Below, piece by piece: positions 52,794 through 63,402 of a stretch of DNA of 64,000 nucleotides. The DNA lies in assembly GCA_031264295.1 (NCBI GenBank), contig JAISED010000015.1, positions 1-64,000 of the forward strand, written 5' to 3'. This stretch comes from Eubacteriales Family XIII. Incertae Sedis bacterium. Lineage in GTDB: Bacteria; Bacillota; Clostridia; Peptostreptococcales; Anaerovoracaceae. The notes below the pieces were generated by a model, which was given only the letters and a program-made list of their open reading frames with translations, was not told the DNA's origin and did not search any database. The stretch's first letter is position 1. Every line of letters begins with the position of its first letter. The translations under genes were made by a program, and so were the position numbers.

Positions 52794-53742
52794 AACATCA
52801 AACGCGCGCGGCGCGGCATCCGTATCGCCGGCCGCAGGCGGACACGCAGCAGCAGGCAAACACGCGGCGGCCTCCTCTGCCCCGCGTGTCCGGCGTGCCG
52901 GTCTTGCGGACACGATAATGTATGCGGTATTCCTTATTGCCGCTCTTATATCGGTAATATGCGTTCTTCTTATATGCCTTTTCTTGTTTGCGAACGGATT
53001 GCCTCCCATCATCAAGATCGGCGCTTTGGAATTCCTCACAGGATTGGTCTGGAAGCCGGCAAGCGGCATATACGGCATAGCCCCCATGATAATCGGCAGT
53101 CTGTACGTTACTGCGGGCGCCATGCTCGCCGGAGTGCCCGCAGGCGTTTTAACGGCTGTTTTCCTCGCGGGATTCTGCCCGGATCGTCTCCACCGCCTCT
53201 TAAGCCCGGCCGTATCACTGCTTGCGGGCATACCGTCGGTCGTATACGGCTTTTTCGGGCTTGTTTTAATAGTCCCGATCATGCAGAGCTTGTTCGGAAC
53301 CGGAAAGAACATATTCACCGCGTCTATCCTGCTCGGGATCATGATCCTGCCCACTGTCGTCAGCGTTTCGGAGACAGCGCTCCGGGCAGTACCCGACAAC
53401 TATTATGAAGGCGCCCTTGCCCTCGGCGCCACCCATGAATACGCGTTTTTCTTCACCGTTCTCCCTGCTGCGAAATCGGGCGTCACGGCGGCTATAATCC
53501 TCGGAGTCGGCAGATCCATAGGAGAGACGATGGCCGTTATCATGGTCGCCGGTAACCAACCGGCCATTCCCGACAGCATCTTCAAGGGCGTGCGCACAAT
53601 GACGGCGAACATCGTGCTTGAGATGGGATACGCTGCGGATCTGCACCGTGAAGCCCTTATAGGAACCGCGGTCGTGTTATTTGTATTTATATTGGTCATA
53701 AATCTGTTGTTCTCTATTGTGAAAAGAGGTATGAAGGCTTGA
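52771..53742 (+). CDS. pstC: phosphate ABC transporter permease PstC
   Basis: IPSVVYGFFGLVLIVPIMQ; GVGRSIGETMAVIMVAGN; GTG start, overlaps pstS by 23 nt. Confidence 0.93.
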   Translation: MTGQHYNKTSNARGAASVSPAAGGHAAAGKHAAASSAPRVRRAGLADTIMYAVFLIAALISVICVLLICLFLFANGLPPIIKIGALEFLTGLVWKPASGIYGIAPMIIGSLYVTAGAMLAGVPAGVLTAVFLAGFCPDRLHRLLSPAVSLLAGIPSVVYGFFGLVLIVPIMQSLFGTGKNIFTASILLGIMILPTVVSVSETALRAVPDNYYEGALALGATHEYAFFFTVLPAAKSGVTAAIILGVGRSIGETMAVIMVAGNQPAIPDSIFKGVRTMTANIVLEMGYAADLHREALIGTAVVLFVFILVINLLFSIVKRGMKA

Positions 53743-54575
53743 AAAACATCTTGCGGGATCCGCTTTCGTTCTTTCTCCGGGTGCTTGTCTACGCGGCGGC
53801 GGTTCTGACCTCTGCCGTCATCGTATGCATCCTGGGCTATATATTTGTGAAAGGCGTCCCCCACATCACACCGAGTTTATTCGAGTGGAAATATAACAGT
53901 ACAAACGTTTCGCTCATGCCCGCGTTTATAAACACATTGATAATGACGGCACTGGCTCTGCTGCTGGCGGGTCCTCCCGGCGTCTTTTCCGCCATATTCA
54001 TGACAGAATACGCAAGACGCGGCAATAGGATCATCTCGGTCGTAAGGATTGCCGCTGAAACGCTTTCGGGTATTCCATCCATTGTATATGGGCTGTTCGG
54101 CAGCCTGCTTTTTGTGGTCTATCTGCACTGGGGCTATTCGATCCTCGCGGGCGCCTTTACCCTCGCGATAATGATACTGCCGCTTATAATGCGCACATCC
54201 GAGGAGGCGCTGCTGGCAGTCTCCGACTCATTCCGTGAAGGAAGCTTCGGTCTGGGCGCAGGAAGGCTGCGTACAGTCTTCTTGATCGTGCTGCCCGCCG
54301 CCGTTCCCGGCATTCTCGCGGGCATAATCCTCGCGGTGGGCAGGGTGGTGGGCGAAACGGCAGCCCTCATATTCACCGCAGGCACAGTAGCGCGCATCCC
54401 TGCGGATCTATTTTCATCGGCGAGAACACTTTCAGTTCATATGTATAGCCTCTCAAATGAAGGTCTTTATATTAACCAGGCCTATGCCACCGCAGTCGTG
54501 CTTTTGCTGCTTGTAGTGGCAATAAATACATTTTCCCAGGCATTGGCGGGGCGCATTACGAAAACGGAGCTTTAA
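53739..54575 (+). CDS. pstA: phosphate ABC transporter permease PstA
   Basis: LSGIPSIVYGLFGSLLFVVYL; LAVGRVVGETAALIFTAG; TTG start. Confidence 0.93.
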   Translation: MKNILRDPLSFFLRVLVYAAAVLTSAVIVCILGYIFVKGVPHITPSLFEWKYNSTNVSLMPAFINTLIMTALALLLAGPPGVFSAIFMTEYARRGNRIISVVRIAAETLSGIPSIVYGLFGSLLFVVYLHWGYSILAGAFTLAIMILPLIMRTSEEALLAVSDSFREGSFGLGAGRLRTVFLIVLPAAVPGILAGIILAVGRVVGETAALIFTAGTVARIPADLFSSARTLSVHMYSLSNEGLYINQAYATAVVLLLLVVAINTFSQALAGRITKTEL

Positions 54576-55325
54576 ATGGACAAGATCATCATCGACAATC
54601 TCAATCTCTACTACAGCGGTTTCCATGCGCTGAAGGACGTCAATATGGCAATACCCGCACACGGCGTAACCGCGTTAATCGGTCCCTCCGGCTGCGGGAA
54701 ATCCACACTTTTAAAAACACTGAACCGCATGAACGACCTCGTTGAGGGTTGCAGGATCGAAGGCGCCGTAACACTTGACGGCGAGGATATTTTCCACAAT
54801 ATGAACGTTAACCTGTTGCGCAAACGCGTTGGCATGGTATTTCAGAAACCCAATCCCTTCCCCATGAGCATTTATGACAATATCGCCTATGGTCCAAGAA
54901 CCCACGGCGTCAGGTCTAAGACGCTTCTGGACGATGTGGTTGAAAACTCTCTGAAAGCCGCCGCCATCTGGGACGAAGCCAAGGACAGGCTGAAGAAGAG
55001 CGCCTTGTCATTATCCGGCGGTCAGCAGCAACGCCTTTGCATTGCCCGGGCGTTGGCAGTAGAACCTGAAGTCCTGCTTATGGACGAGCCCACCTCAGCC
55101 CTTGACCCTATATCCACCTCCAAGATCGAGGATCTGGTCGGCGATTTAAAAAACGATTATACCATTGTAATTGTAACTCACAATATGCAACAGGCGGCGA
55201 GAATATCGGATAATACAGCATTCTTCTTGCTTGGGGAGATGATCGAATTTGATGAAACAGAGAGTATTTTTACATTACCGTGCGATAAACGCACAGAAGA
55301 TTACATAACAGGGAGATTTGGATAA
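54576..55325 (+). CDS. pstB: phosphate ABC transporter ATP-binding protein PstB
   Basis: [59 protein letters not shown]. Confidence 0.97.
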   Translation: MDKIIIDNLNLYYSGFHALKDVNMAIPAHGVTALIGPSGCGKSTLLKTLNRMNDLVEGCRIEGAVTLDGEDIFHNMNVNLLRKRVGMVFQKPNPFPMSIYDNIAYGPRTHGVRSKTLLDDVVENSLKAAAIWDEAKDRLKKSALSLSGGQQQRLCIARALAVEPEVLLMDEPTSALDPISTSKIEDLVGDLKNDYTIVIVTHNMQQAARISDNTAFFLLGEMIEFDETESIFTLPCDKRTEDYITGRFG

Positions 55326-55957
55326 TGCGCGACAGTTATATAAAACAATTGCAGCAAATGCATACAGAATTGATACGTATGGGCGCCTACTGCGAAGAAT
55401 CGATCAATTGCGCTGTGAAAGGTCTGCTCTATGACGACGCCGGACTGCGTGAAAGAGCCTTTTATCTTGAGGATACGATAAACCTCAAACAGCGCGAAAT
55501 CGAGGGCTTCTGCGTGAAGCTGCTGCTGCGCGAACAGCCGGTGGCGAGCGATCTCCGTCAGATAACCACCGCGCAAAAGATGATCATAGACATGGAGCGC
55601 ATCGGGGATCAGGCTAGGGACATCGCTGAAATTTCAACCTTCACCGCGGCAAGCTCGGTAAAAAGCGACATACATATAGCAGATATGGCTTCCTCCGCGA
55701 TAAAGATGCTTACCGACAGCGTGGATTCCTTCGTACGCGCGGATCTCGACAAGGCGCGCCAAGTAGTGGATTATGACGACATTGTCGATGAGCTATTCGA
55801 TAAGATAAAGAGCGAACTTATAGACATAATCATGGCGGATCCCGGAAAAGGCGGGGACTGCTTGGATCTTCTCATGATCGCGAAATATCTTGAACGGATC
55901 GGCGATCACGCTGAAAATATCGCCGAATCCGTGGTATACTGGATATCAGGACAATGA
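55325..55957 (+). CDS. phoU: phosphate signalling protein PhoU
   Basis: DLRQITTAQKMIIDMERIGDQARDIAEI; YLERIGDHAENIAESVVYWISG. Confidence 0.95.
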   Translation: MRDSYIKQLQQMHTELIRMGAYCEESINCAVKGLLYDDAGLRERAFYLEDTINLKQREIEGFCVKLLLREQPVASDLRQITTAQKMIIDMERIGDQARDIAEISTFTAASSVKSDIHIADMASSAIKMLTDSVDSFVRADLDKARQVVDYDDIVDELFDKIKSELIDIIMADPGKGGDCLDLLMIAKYLERIGDHAENIAESVVYWISGQ

Positions 55958-55986
55958 TGATTCGGCAACAATAATGGAGTAGACTG

Positions 55987-56685
55987 ATGATTTATCTGGT
56001 TGAAGATGAGACAAACATACGGGAGCTGGTCGTGTATACACTTCAAAACACCGGCTTTGAGGTGAGAGGATTCCCCGATAGCAAGGATTTTTGGATCGCT
56101 TTGGATGAGAATACACCGCAGCTTGTAATGCTCGACATCATGCTCCCCGGCGAGGACGGACTCAGCATACTTAAAAAGTTGAGAGCTTCCTCATCCACAA
56201 CGGCTCTGCCTATCATGATGCTTACCGCCAAAGGCGCTGAATATGACAAGGTTCTCGGTCTCGATCTCGGCGCCGACGATTATCTTCCCAAGCCTTTCGG
56301 GATGATGGAGCTTGTCGCGCGGGTGAAGAGCCTTCTGCGCCGTTCGAAACAGACCGGCGAAAAGGGAGAATACAGTATAGGCGAACTGTTTGCCAGTGTC
56401 CCCAGGCATGTCGTCACAGCCTCCGGCCTTGAAATCAAACTCACGCTGAAGGAATTCGACTTGTTGATATTTCTGATGAAAAATGTCGGCATGGTGCTGA
56501 CAAGGGATCATATATTATCCGCTGTCTGGAGTTATGATTTCGACGGCGAGACTCGAACTGTGGACGTGCACATAAGAACGCTGCGGGGCAAACTCGGCGA
56601 ATGCGGCCGCCTCATTGAGACAGTCAGAGGCGTGGGATATAAAATATGCGCTCCCGGGAGCGCTATTACGAAACGAGGCTCCTGA
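55987..56685 (+). CDS. OmpR/PhoB-family response regulator
   Basis: Receiver LVEDETNIREL...LDIMLPGEDG...KPF; winged-helix GETRTVDVHIRTLRGKLGE. Confidence 0.93.
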   Translation: MIYLVEDETNIRELVVYTLQNTGFEVRGFPDSKDFWIALDENTPQLVMLDIMLPGEDGLSILKKLRASSSTTALPIMMLTAKGAEYDKVLGLDLGADDYLPKPFGMMELVARVKSLLRRSKQTGEKGEYSIGELFASVPRHVVTASGLEIKLTLKEFDLLIFLMKNVGMVLTRDHILSAVWSYDFDGETRTVDVHIRTLRGKLGECGRLIETVRGVGYKICAPGSAITKRGS

Positions 56686-58355
56686 TGAAGAAACGGATTC
56701 TGATATTTTCATGCCTTCTCGCCGTGCTTTCTGTGTTACTGACAGCTGCGCTGTTCCAGCTCGCCGCGTTTAACAACTATTTTGCGGAGGCTAAACAGGA
56801 AACTATAAGCGAAACCAATCTGATCAAGGCGGCCGTTGAGACTGTAGGCGAAAGCTATCTGGATTCAATAATTAACGTTAATCCTGAGCTTCGTATAAGC
56901 TTGATGGATCGAAACGGCGATGTGCTCTATGACAGTGACATATCATACGAGAGTCTCGGCAGTCATGCAAGCCGCCCTGAATTCATCGGCGCTCTGACTG
57001 CGGGCTTCGGCGAATCTACGCGCCTTTCCGACACATTCGGCGAGCAAACGTATTATTATGCCGTGCTTCTTGAAGACGGAAACGTGCTCCGCACTGCCAG
57101 AACTGTAGACAGTGTATTTGCGTCGTTTTTCCGGCTCATTCTGTTGACTGTCTTAATAGCTGTAGCTGTAATAATCGCGGCGATCACGATAGGCGCGCGC
57201 GTCACAAACTCCATCGTCGATCCGATCAACCGGCTTGATCTGGATCACATAGAAAACAACGCTGTGTACGAAGAGCTGTCTCCCCTCCTCCGCCGTATGA
57301 AGCATCAAAACGACATAATTTCAGGGCAGATGGCTGAAATAAAACAAAAACAACAGGAATTCTCCGCCATTACCGACAATATGCGCGAAGGACTTCTCGT
57401 CCTTGATCGTGACGCCTATATCCTGTCCTGCAATAAAAGCGCCCTGCATCTGCTGCATCTGCAGATCGAATTCCCGCTGCGCCTGAATGTCCTCGCCTTA
57501 AACCGCAGCAAGGAATTCCTGTCCGCCATAGAAACGGTTCTGGATGGCGCTCCCACCGAATCCATGCTGCATATAAACGGCAGATACATCCAGCTTATAG
57601 CGAATCCGGTCTGGGACGCCGGCGGAGCTATACTGATGCTTCTTGATGTGACGGAACGCGAGGACAGGGAGAAGCTGCGGCGCGAATTCACAGCGAACGT
57701 ATCGCACGAGCTTAAAACCCCTCTTACTTCTATTTCCGGCTACGCTGAGATAATTTCAACAGGACTCGCGAAAAAAGAAGATGTTCCGCGCTTTGCATAT
57801 AATATATTTACCGAATCACAGAGGCTCATTACCCTGATAGGTGATATTATGCTGCTCTCTAAGCTCGATGAATATGAAAAAGTCAATCCCCCCGCCCGCG
57901 AGGACGTTGACCTCTTCGCCCTTACTCAGGAGATCCTGCCGCGTTTTTATGATTCCGCAGCAAAAAAAGACGTCAGCCTTTCGCTCGAGGGCGATTCCGC
58001 CGTAATATACGCTGTACGGCAAGCTATAGACGAGATGATATTCAATCTGCTTGACAATGCGATAAAATACAACTGCATCGGCGGCAGCGCTGCTGTAAGC
58101 ATTACGAAAGCCGACGGCGCGGCGATATTGTCCGTCTCCGATACCGGCGTCGGCATCCCCCTGTGTGAGCAAGACAGAGTGTTCGAGAGGTTCTACCGCG
58201 TCGAAAAAAGCCGGAGCAATTCTGTCGAAGGAACGGGTCTCGGTCTCTCGATAGTCAAACACGCCGTGCTGCTGCACCATGGCGGCGTCACTATACAGAG
58301 CGACGGCTCGTCCGGCACGGTTATATCGGTCAGCCTGCCGCTTGCGGCCGGTTAA
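56685..58355 (+). CDS. PhoR-type sensor histidine kinase
   Basis: HisKA RREFTANVSHELKTPLTSISGYAEII; HATPase FNLLDNAIKYN, GTGLGLSIVKHAV; TGATG overlap with the regulator. Confidence 0.93.
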   Translation: MKKRILIFSCLLAVLSVLLTAALFQLAAFNNYFAEAKQETISETNLIKAAVETVGESYLDSIINVNPELRISLMDRNGDVLYDSDISYESLGSHASRPEFIGALTAGFGESTRLSDTFGEQTYYYAVLLEDGNVLRTARTVDSVFASFFRLILLTVLIAVAVIIAAITIGARVTNSIVDPINRLDLDHIENNAVYEELSPLLRRMKHQNDIISGQMAEIKQKQQEFSAITDNMREGLLVLDRDAYILSCNKSALHLLHLQIEFPLRLNVLALNRSKEFLSAIETVLDGAPTESMLHINGRYIQLIANPVWDAGGAILMLLDVTEREDREKLRREFTANVSHELKTPLTSISGYAEIISTGLAKKEDVPRFAYNIFTESQRLITLIGDIMLLSKLDEYEKVNPPAREDVDLFALTQEILPRFYDSAAKKDVSLSLEGDSAVIYAVRQAIDEMIFNLLDNAIKYNCIGGSAAVSITKADGAAILSVSDTGVGIPLCEQDRVFERFYRVEKSRSNSVEGTGLGLSIVKHAVLLHHGGVTIQSDGSSGTVISVSLPLAAG

Positions 58356-58427
58356 GGGAACCCAGTATTAACCGTAGTTAGCTGAGCCGTCTTTCGGACT
58401 TACGCCACATCGGTCTCGTGGACGCCG

Positions 58428-58459
58428 AAAGCCCCCCGGCGGCAGCCAAGGGGCTTTTT
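58428..58459 (+). terminator. Rho-independent terminator of the pst-pho operon
   Basis: aaagcccc...ggggctttttt-type hairpin with T-run. Confidence 0.75.
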
Positions 58460-58522
58460 AGATTCGGTATGATTTAGTTGTCGACGCAGTTCCCGCCGCC
58501 GCTTATCGTCTGGTGCCGAGTA

Positions 58523-59533
58523 TTACTTTTCCGATGCGCGTTTGCTGGCGTTCTTCCTGTTTCTGGCTCTATTCGCTGTGGTGCACGTCTGTCTGAATTT
58601 CATCGGCGACATCCCCATCTCCGTCTTGAACAGTCTACAGAAGTAAGAGCCGTCATTAAAGCCCAGCGCCAGGGCTATTTCCGCCATACTGAGATTAGTA
58701 TTGGCAATCAGCCTCTTAGCTTCGGTTACAGCAGCCCTCTTTATGAAACCGCCCGGCGTCAAACCCGTATGTATCTTCACCTGCTCGTTCAGATAACCCA
58801 TGGACACCTCAAGCCTGTCCGCGAAGAACTGTACCGACTGTCTTTCCGCTACATGGCTGTGCACCAGCCTTTGAAAGTCCTCACACAGCGTTCTTGTCCT
58901 TTGCTGCGGCCAGAATCCCATCTTTTCTTCTTTATAGATACGAAACAGCTGAATCAAGAATATATTGATAAAAGACCTTATAACCGACGCGTACTCCTGC
59001 CCCTTACGCATGTGCTCAAGCGATATCAACTCTAACAGGGGCTTCAACGGCTCTGTGTCGTCATCGTCCGGCATCCCGACTCCATTACCCCCCATCTCAC
59101 GGAGTAAATTAAGCTCCCAGATGGCGTTTACGCTCAATGTCTTATCGACCAGGAAGTCCTCATTGAAATATATCAAGGTTCCCGACGCCTTCGTAACTCC
59201 CTCCCAGTAGTGCACCTGGCCGGGACATACGAGAAAAATCTGCTCAGATATATTTTCATATGTCGTATAATCAATCACGTGACGCCCGTCTGTCTCCTTC
59301 ACGTAAATTATCTCATAAAAAGCATGTCTGTGCGGTTTGTTGGAACCCGCCGCCATCATTGAAAGCTCAACCGCGTCGGTAATCTCAAACGCTACGCTGC
59401 TATCACTATCCTTGAAACAATCATGTACTGAAATATCCACTTTAGGGATGTCCTTTCTTTTCCGCGCCTTCTGCCTCTTACCGCTTTTGTTTATAACCTT
59501 GTTGACGACTTTGTTTTCATTAATCTCTTTCAT
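58523..59533 (-). CDS. AraC-family transcriptional regulator with cupin-type sensor
   Basis: HRHAFYEIIYVKE cupin region; AEIALALGFNDGSYFCRLFKTEMGMSPMKFRQ HTH; start set at MKEINENK with RBS GAGAGGGG. Confidence 0.9.
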   Translation of the reverse strand: MKEINENKVVNKVINKSGKRQKARKRKDIPKVDISVHDCFKDSDSSVAFEITDAVELSMMAAGSNKPHRHAFYEIIYVKETDGRHVIDYTTYENISEQIFLVCPGQVHYWEGVTKASGTLIYFNEDFLVDKTLSVNAIWELNLLREMGGNGVGMPDDDDTEPLKPLLELISLEHMRKGQEYASVIRSFINIFLIQLFRIYKEEKMGFWPQQRTRTLCEDFQRLVHSHVAERQSVQFFADRLEVSMGYLNEQVKIHTGLTPGGFIKRAAVTEAKRLIANTNLSMAEIALALGFNDGSYFCRLFKTEMGMSPMKFRQTCTTANRARNRKNASKRASEK

Positions 59534-59671
59534 TCTGTTGAACCCCTCTCTCAGATCTCTGGTTTTACATAGTTCCACTTCCCTTTTCTTCTGCCTTACT
59601 CCTCGCCGCGCCAAACCCCTATTTCGGCTGTCTTGCATTTCGACGATGTCTGTGTCTCTTATGTCTGTCTT

Positions 59672-59687
59672 ATACTGAACTCAGTAT
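59672..59687. repeat. ATACTGAACTCAGTAT palindromic motif (copy upstream of the AraC gene)
   Basis: Related copies at 33876-33898, 46071-46089 and 51635-51652. Confidence 0.85.
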
Positions 59688-59689
59688 TA

Positions 59690-59809
59690 AATGTCTATGC
59701 GCCAATGTCCATGGTGCAAATGTCTTATGGCGCAAATATCCGTCTTCTGAATGTCTATGCGCCAATGTCCACGGTGCAAATGTCTTATGGCGCAAATATC
59801 TGTCTTGAA
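59690..59809. repeat. 2 x 60-bp tandem repeat upstream of the AraC gene
   Basis: aatgtctatgcgccaatgtccatggtgcaaatgtcttatggcgcaaatatccgtcttctg and a near-identical copy. Confidence 0.95.
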
Positions 59810-60598
59810 TCATGGTACAGATATAATATAATGGTATAAACTTCAAATGTCAACTACTGCTGCCAGCTCTTCTATCATCCTCCTTATTCAGTGTATTACC
59901 CTTGTTTATGGGTGCAAGGAAACAAGCCTGTAGTATGCCAGGTATTTTTGTCTTTCATTCTACTCGGTTTAAAAATAACCTTGTTATAAGCTTTCGTTCC
60001 TTATCCCCCGATACAGGGTCAGACCTCGTAAATTCTCACCTGCCGATTTTACTCCTCTTATGTCCTCTGACGACATGTTCTGTCACTCTCGGACTCACTC
60101 CCGCGATAAGTTTCTTGTCTCACTTTTCGCTAAATACCTTTTAACTTTTCGCAAGTATTATATACCTCGCTCTTGGATTACCAAACACGAATACGACAAA
60201 TTTTTTAGATTTATACGTGATATATTTGCATTTAATTACTCAAAACGTTGTAATTTAGCGGTTTTGTTGCAAAAATAAGTTTAATTATTATTTATATCGC
60301 ACAATTGGACTTTTCTAATTGTTTTTTGGATATTGAGTGTTTATAAATCGCATTTTAGGGTTTTTTATCACTTTTTTTGTAGTATTTGATGATCCGGAGT
60401 CGAGTCAAGTTCTCGCTCGTTTTTAAGACTATCCCGACGTTATAATCGCAAGAAAAGCGCTTCGCAAAGTAGATCCTTCGTCGAGGACTCCATTCCGCCA
60501 GCGCTCATAAAACTATGCCTGTATTAAGCCCTGATAAGTGCATTATCCCTCTACGCGGACGCTTATACCAGGGTCTTTTATCATTATTCTAGATCCAA

Positions 60599-61690
60599 CT
60601 AATAAACTATATTGATTTCTTTAGGAAAGTGGTTCATGACCTCGCAGCCGGTTTCCGTCACCAGCACCAAATCTTCAATGCGTACACCAAATTTACCAGG
60701 CAAATAGACGCCGGGTTCGATTGAGAATACCATACCTGGTTCAGTCAAGACTTCCGACGCCGCGCTGCAATCAGGTGGTTCATGACATTCAAGACCCGCT
60801 CCATGCCCCAGACGGTGAATAAAATACTTTCCGCAACCCGCGTCGGATATTATATCCCTCGCCGCAGCGTCGATTCGCTTCATGGGTATTCCCGGACGCA
60901 CTGCCGCTATTGCCGCGGCGTTCGCCCTGCGGACAATTTCGTATATTGCCTCTTCCTCTTTGCTGACAGCCCTGAAGTACATGGTTCGCGTCATATCGCA
61001 CCAGTACCTTGATACAGGAGTAAAAATGTCGAGCAGCACGCAACATCCTGCTTTCAAGGCCGTCTTATCCGGCATATGGTGCGGATCAGAAGCGTTTTTT
61101 CCAAAGCATACGGCCTGAATGCCCACCGGAAAATCAGCGCCCAGTTCGGAGTATGTTTCCATGATGAAGGCCGCAAGCTGCGCCTCTGTCATCCCTTCGC
61201 GCAAAGCGCGCGCCGCCGCCTCCATCGTTTTATCATTTATCTCCGACGCAGTTCGCATCAGCTCGATCTCAGCTCCATCCTTGCGCATTCTCGCAGCATC
61301 TACCGGCGCCGAACCCAGACACGGTTTTATGTCCGGTCTCAAGTCTATAAGTTCGAGCAAAAAACGAGTTTGCCACAGTTTATCGACTCCTACCTTGCCC
61401 GGTTTTAATACAGTTGCAAGTTGCTTCACGGATTTATCGCCATCGCTGTGCAGCACACATTCAAATGGGAAATCCGTCTCATCTATGGCAAATAAACGGT
61501 TACCGAACAGTGTAAGTCTCCCGTCCACATCCAGATAAACCGCAAGCATACGCTCATGCGGTTCTATCCAAAGCCCGGTGAGCCAAAATATAGACGGGAC
61601 TGCGCTTATCACGATCTGTTCCAGCCCCTCCCGCCTCATATTCTCCCTCACCCGGCGCGACCTGTCTTTGTAAATATCCACATTGTCCAT
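60599..61690 (-). CDS. M24-family Xaa-Pro aminopeptidase/dipeptidase
   Basis: DIFTPVSRYWCDMTRTMYFRAV; HRLGHGAGLECHEPP; VFSIEPGVYLPGKFGVRIEDLVLVTETG. Confidence 0.92.
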   Translation of the reverse strand: MDNVDIYKDRSRRVRENMRREGLEQIVISAVPSIFWLTGLWIEPHERMLAVYLDVDGRLTLFGNRLFAIDETDFPFECVLHSDGDKSVKQLATVLKPGKVGVDKLWQTRFLLELIDLRPDIKPCLGSAPVDAARMRKDGAEIELMRTASEINDKTMEAAARALREGMTEAQLAAFIMETYSELGADFPVGIQAVCFGKNASDPHHMPDKTALKAGCCVLLDIFTPVSRYWCDMTRTMYFRAVSKEEEAIYEIVRRANAAAIAAVRPGIPMKRIDAAARDIISDAGCGKYFIHRLGHGAGLECHEPPDCSAASEVLTEPGMVFSIEPGVYLPGKFGVRIEDLVLVTETGCEVMNHFPKEINIVY

Positions 61691-63402
61691 TACTGACGCC
61701 TTGTCTCTGTGACCTCAAACGTTTCCGGATCAACGATCACGCCGTAGTCTTCTTCTGCTTGCACCATCGTAATATATCCGTCCTTTACATCGCGCGCCAC
61801 GCGCTTGGGATCCCGCTTCATCGGCGAACCATAGCCGCCTCCCGTACACGTCACCATGCGCGCTACATCTCCTTTATTCAGTATTGTATGCGCGGTCACG
61901 CCCATCGGTCCTTCCACAGAACCGTCCGCCCTGTGAAACTCGAAATAGTTATATGAACCGTCATTGCCGCCGTCGGCGCCCCAGGCCGGGAATTTATTGC
62001 GCCCGAATGAGGCCGAAAACATCTGTCCGTCCGTAAGCGCCCTATATGACCTCACAGCGCCCGAACCGCCGCGGAACTCTCCGGCGCCTTTGCCGTCTGT
62101 ATTGAGACTGTATTCCTCAACGCGTATCCCATAACGCGTTTCGGCCATTTCGACGGGCACATTGTAGGTCTCTCCGTCACCTACACAGAACTGGCCGGTT
62201 TCCCCGTCCTTCCCGCGTGACGCGCCCCAGCCGCCGCCTGTAGGTTCGACTATGAGGAAAGGCTGTCCGCTCTTATGATGAGCGCCTGACAGGATTACCG
62301 CGCAAACGCTGAGCATATGCCCCGCTCCCAGGTATTCGGGGAAGGCGGGTGCAAGGGCTCGCCAAACGGTGTCGAGGGCGTACAGCATGCTCTCATAATA
62401 GCAAGAAGTCGGCGCGGGGGCGTCGCACATCAGAACCGAATGTTCATCCGCGACGACCTTCATAAGCCTGAACACGCCGTCATTCACCGCCAGACCCGGA
62501 TTAACGATGGACATGTACGCCACCTTCACCCCGGCGCATAATGAGCTGTAGCCCGTGTTCACAGGACTCATTACCTGTGGACTGCTGCCGGAGAAATCCG
62601 CTATAAACTCGTCTTCGGTTATTGTAAGCTTCACCTTTATATTGACCAGGTTGCCGCGGCCGTCGTCGTCCATGAACTGCTCAGCTTCATAAACGCCCTT
62701 GGTCATCTCTTTAAGGCGGGCGCGAGCCGCCGCCTCCCCTTGATCCATAAGCCGCTTCATAGACATCAGCAGCAGATCCTTGCCGTACTTGCCGCACAAC
62801 TCGTTAATGCGGTTATAACCTGTGCGAAGGGAAGCAATCTGCCCCCACATATCGCCGTTGGCGGCCTCCGGAAAGCGTACATTGGCGGCTATGATCCCGA
62901 CGACGTCGGTGTTGATCTCTCCCGCCTTCATAAGCCTTACCCCCGAGAAGCGCAGCCCCTCTTGGAAAACCTCAGCGCTGTCCGTTGTGAAAGATCCGGG
63001 CGACATACCGCCCACATCCGCCCAATGAGCCTTGTTCCCTACAAATGCGATGATCTCGTCGCCGTAAAAGACCGGCATCACCATACCTATATCCGAAAGA
63101 TGGGTGCCGCCGCCCAGGTATGGATCGTTGATCAGAAACACATCGCCGGGGCGCATATCGTCCTTGCTGAATTTCACGATAATCTCGCTTATCATCGGGG
63201 CAATCAATCCTATAAACCCACAGGCGCCGTTGCCCTGTGTCAGCAATTCTCCGTCCGCGTCGGCGATGCCGCACGCATAGTCCAATGTCTCATATATGAT
63301 AGGACTCATGGCAGTCTGCGCAAATCCGTAAAAGATCTCATCGCCTATAGCAAGCAGAGAATCTTTCACGATATCCAATGTTACTGTATCAGTGAAACTC
63401 AT
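61690..63402 (-). CDS. hydantoinase B/oxoprolinase family protein
   Basis: DVFLINDPYLGGGTHLSDIGMVMPVF; GAVRSYRALTDG; GDVARMVTCTGGGYGSPMKRDP. Confidence 0.93.
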   Translation of the reverse strand: MSFTDTVTLDIVKDSLLAIGDEIFYGFAQTAMSPIIYETLDYACGIADADGELLTQGNGACGFIGLIAPMISEIIVKFSKDDMRPGDVFLINDPYLGGGTHLSDIGMVMPVFYGDEIIAFVGNKAHWADVGGMSPGSFTTDSAEVFQEGLRFSGVRLMKAGEINTDVVGIIAANVRFPEAANGDMWGQIASLRTGYNRINELCGKYGKDLLLMSMKRLMDQGEAAARARLKEMTKGVYEAEQFMDDDGRGNLVNIKVKLTITEDEFIADFSGSSPQVMSPVNTGYSSLCAGVKVAYMSIVNPGLAVNDGVFRLMKVVADEHSVLMCDAPAPTSCYYESMLYALDTVWRALAPAFPEYLGAGHMLSVCAVILSGAHHKSGQPFLIVEPTGGGWGASRGKDGETGQFCVGDGETYNVPVEMAETRYGIRVEEYSLNTDGKGAGEFRGGSGAVRSYRALTDGQMFSASFGRNKFPAWGADGGNDGSYNYFEFHRADGSVEGPMGVTAHTILNKGDVARMVTCTGGGYGSPMKRDPKRVARDVKDGYITMVQAEEDYGVIVDPETFEVTETRRQ

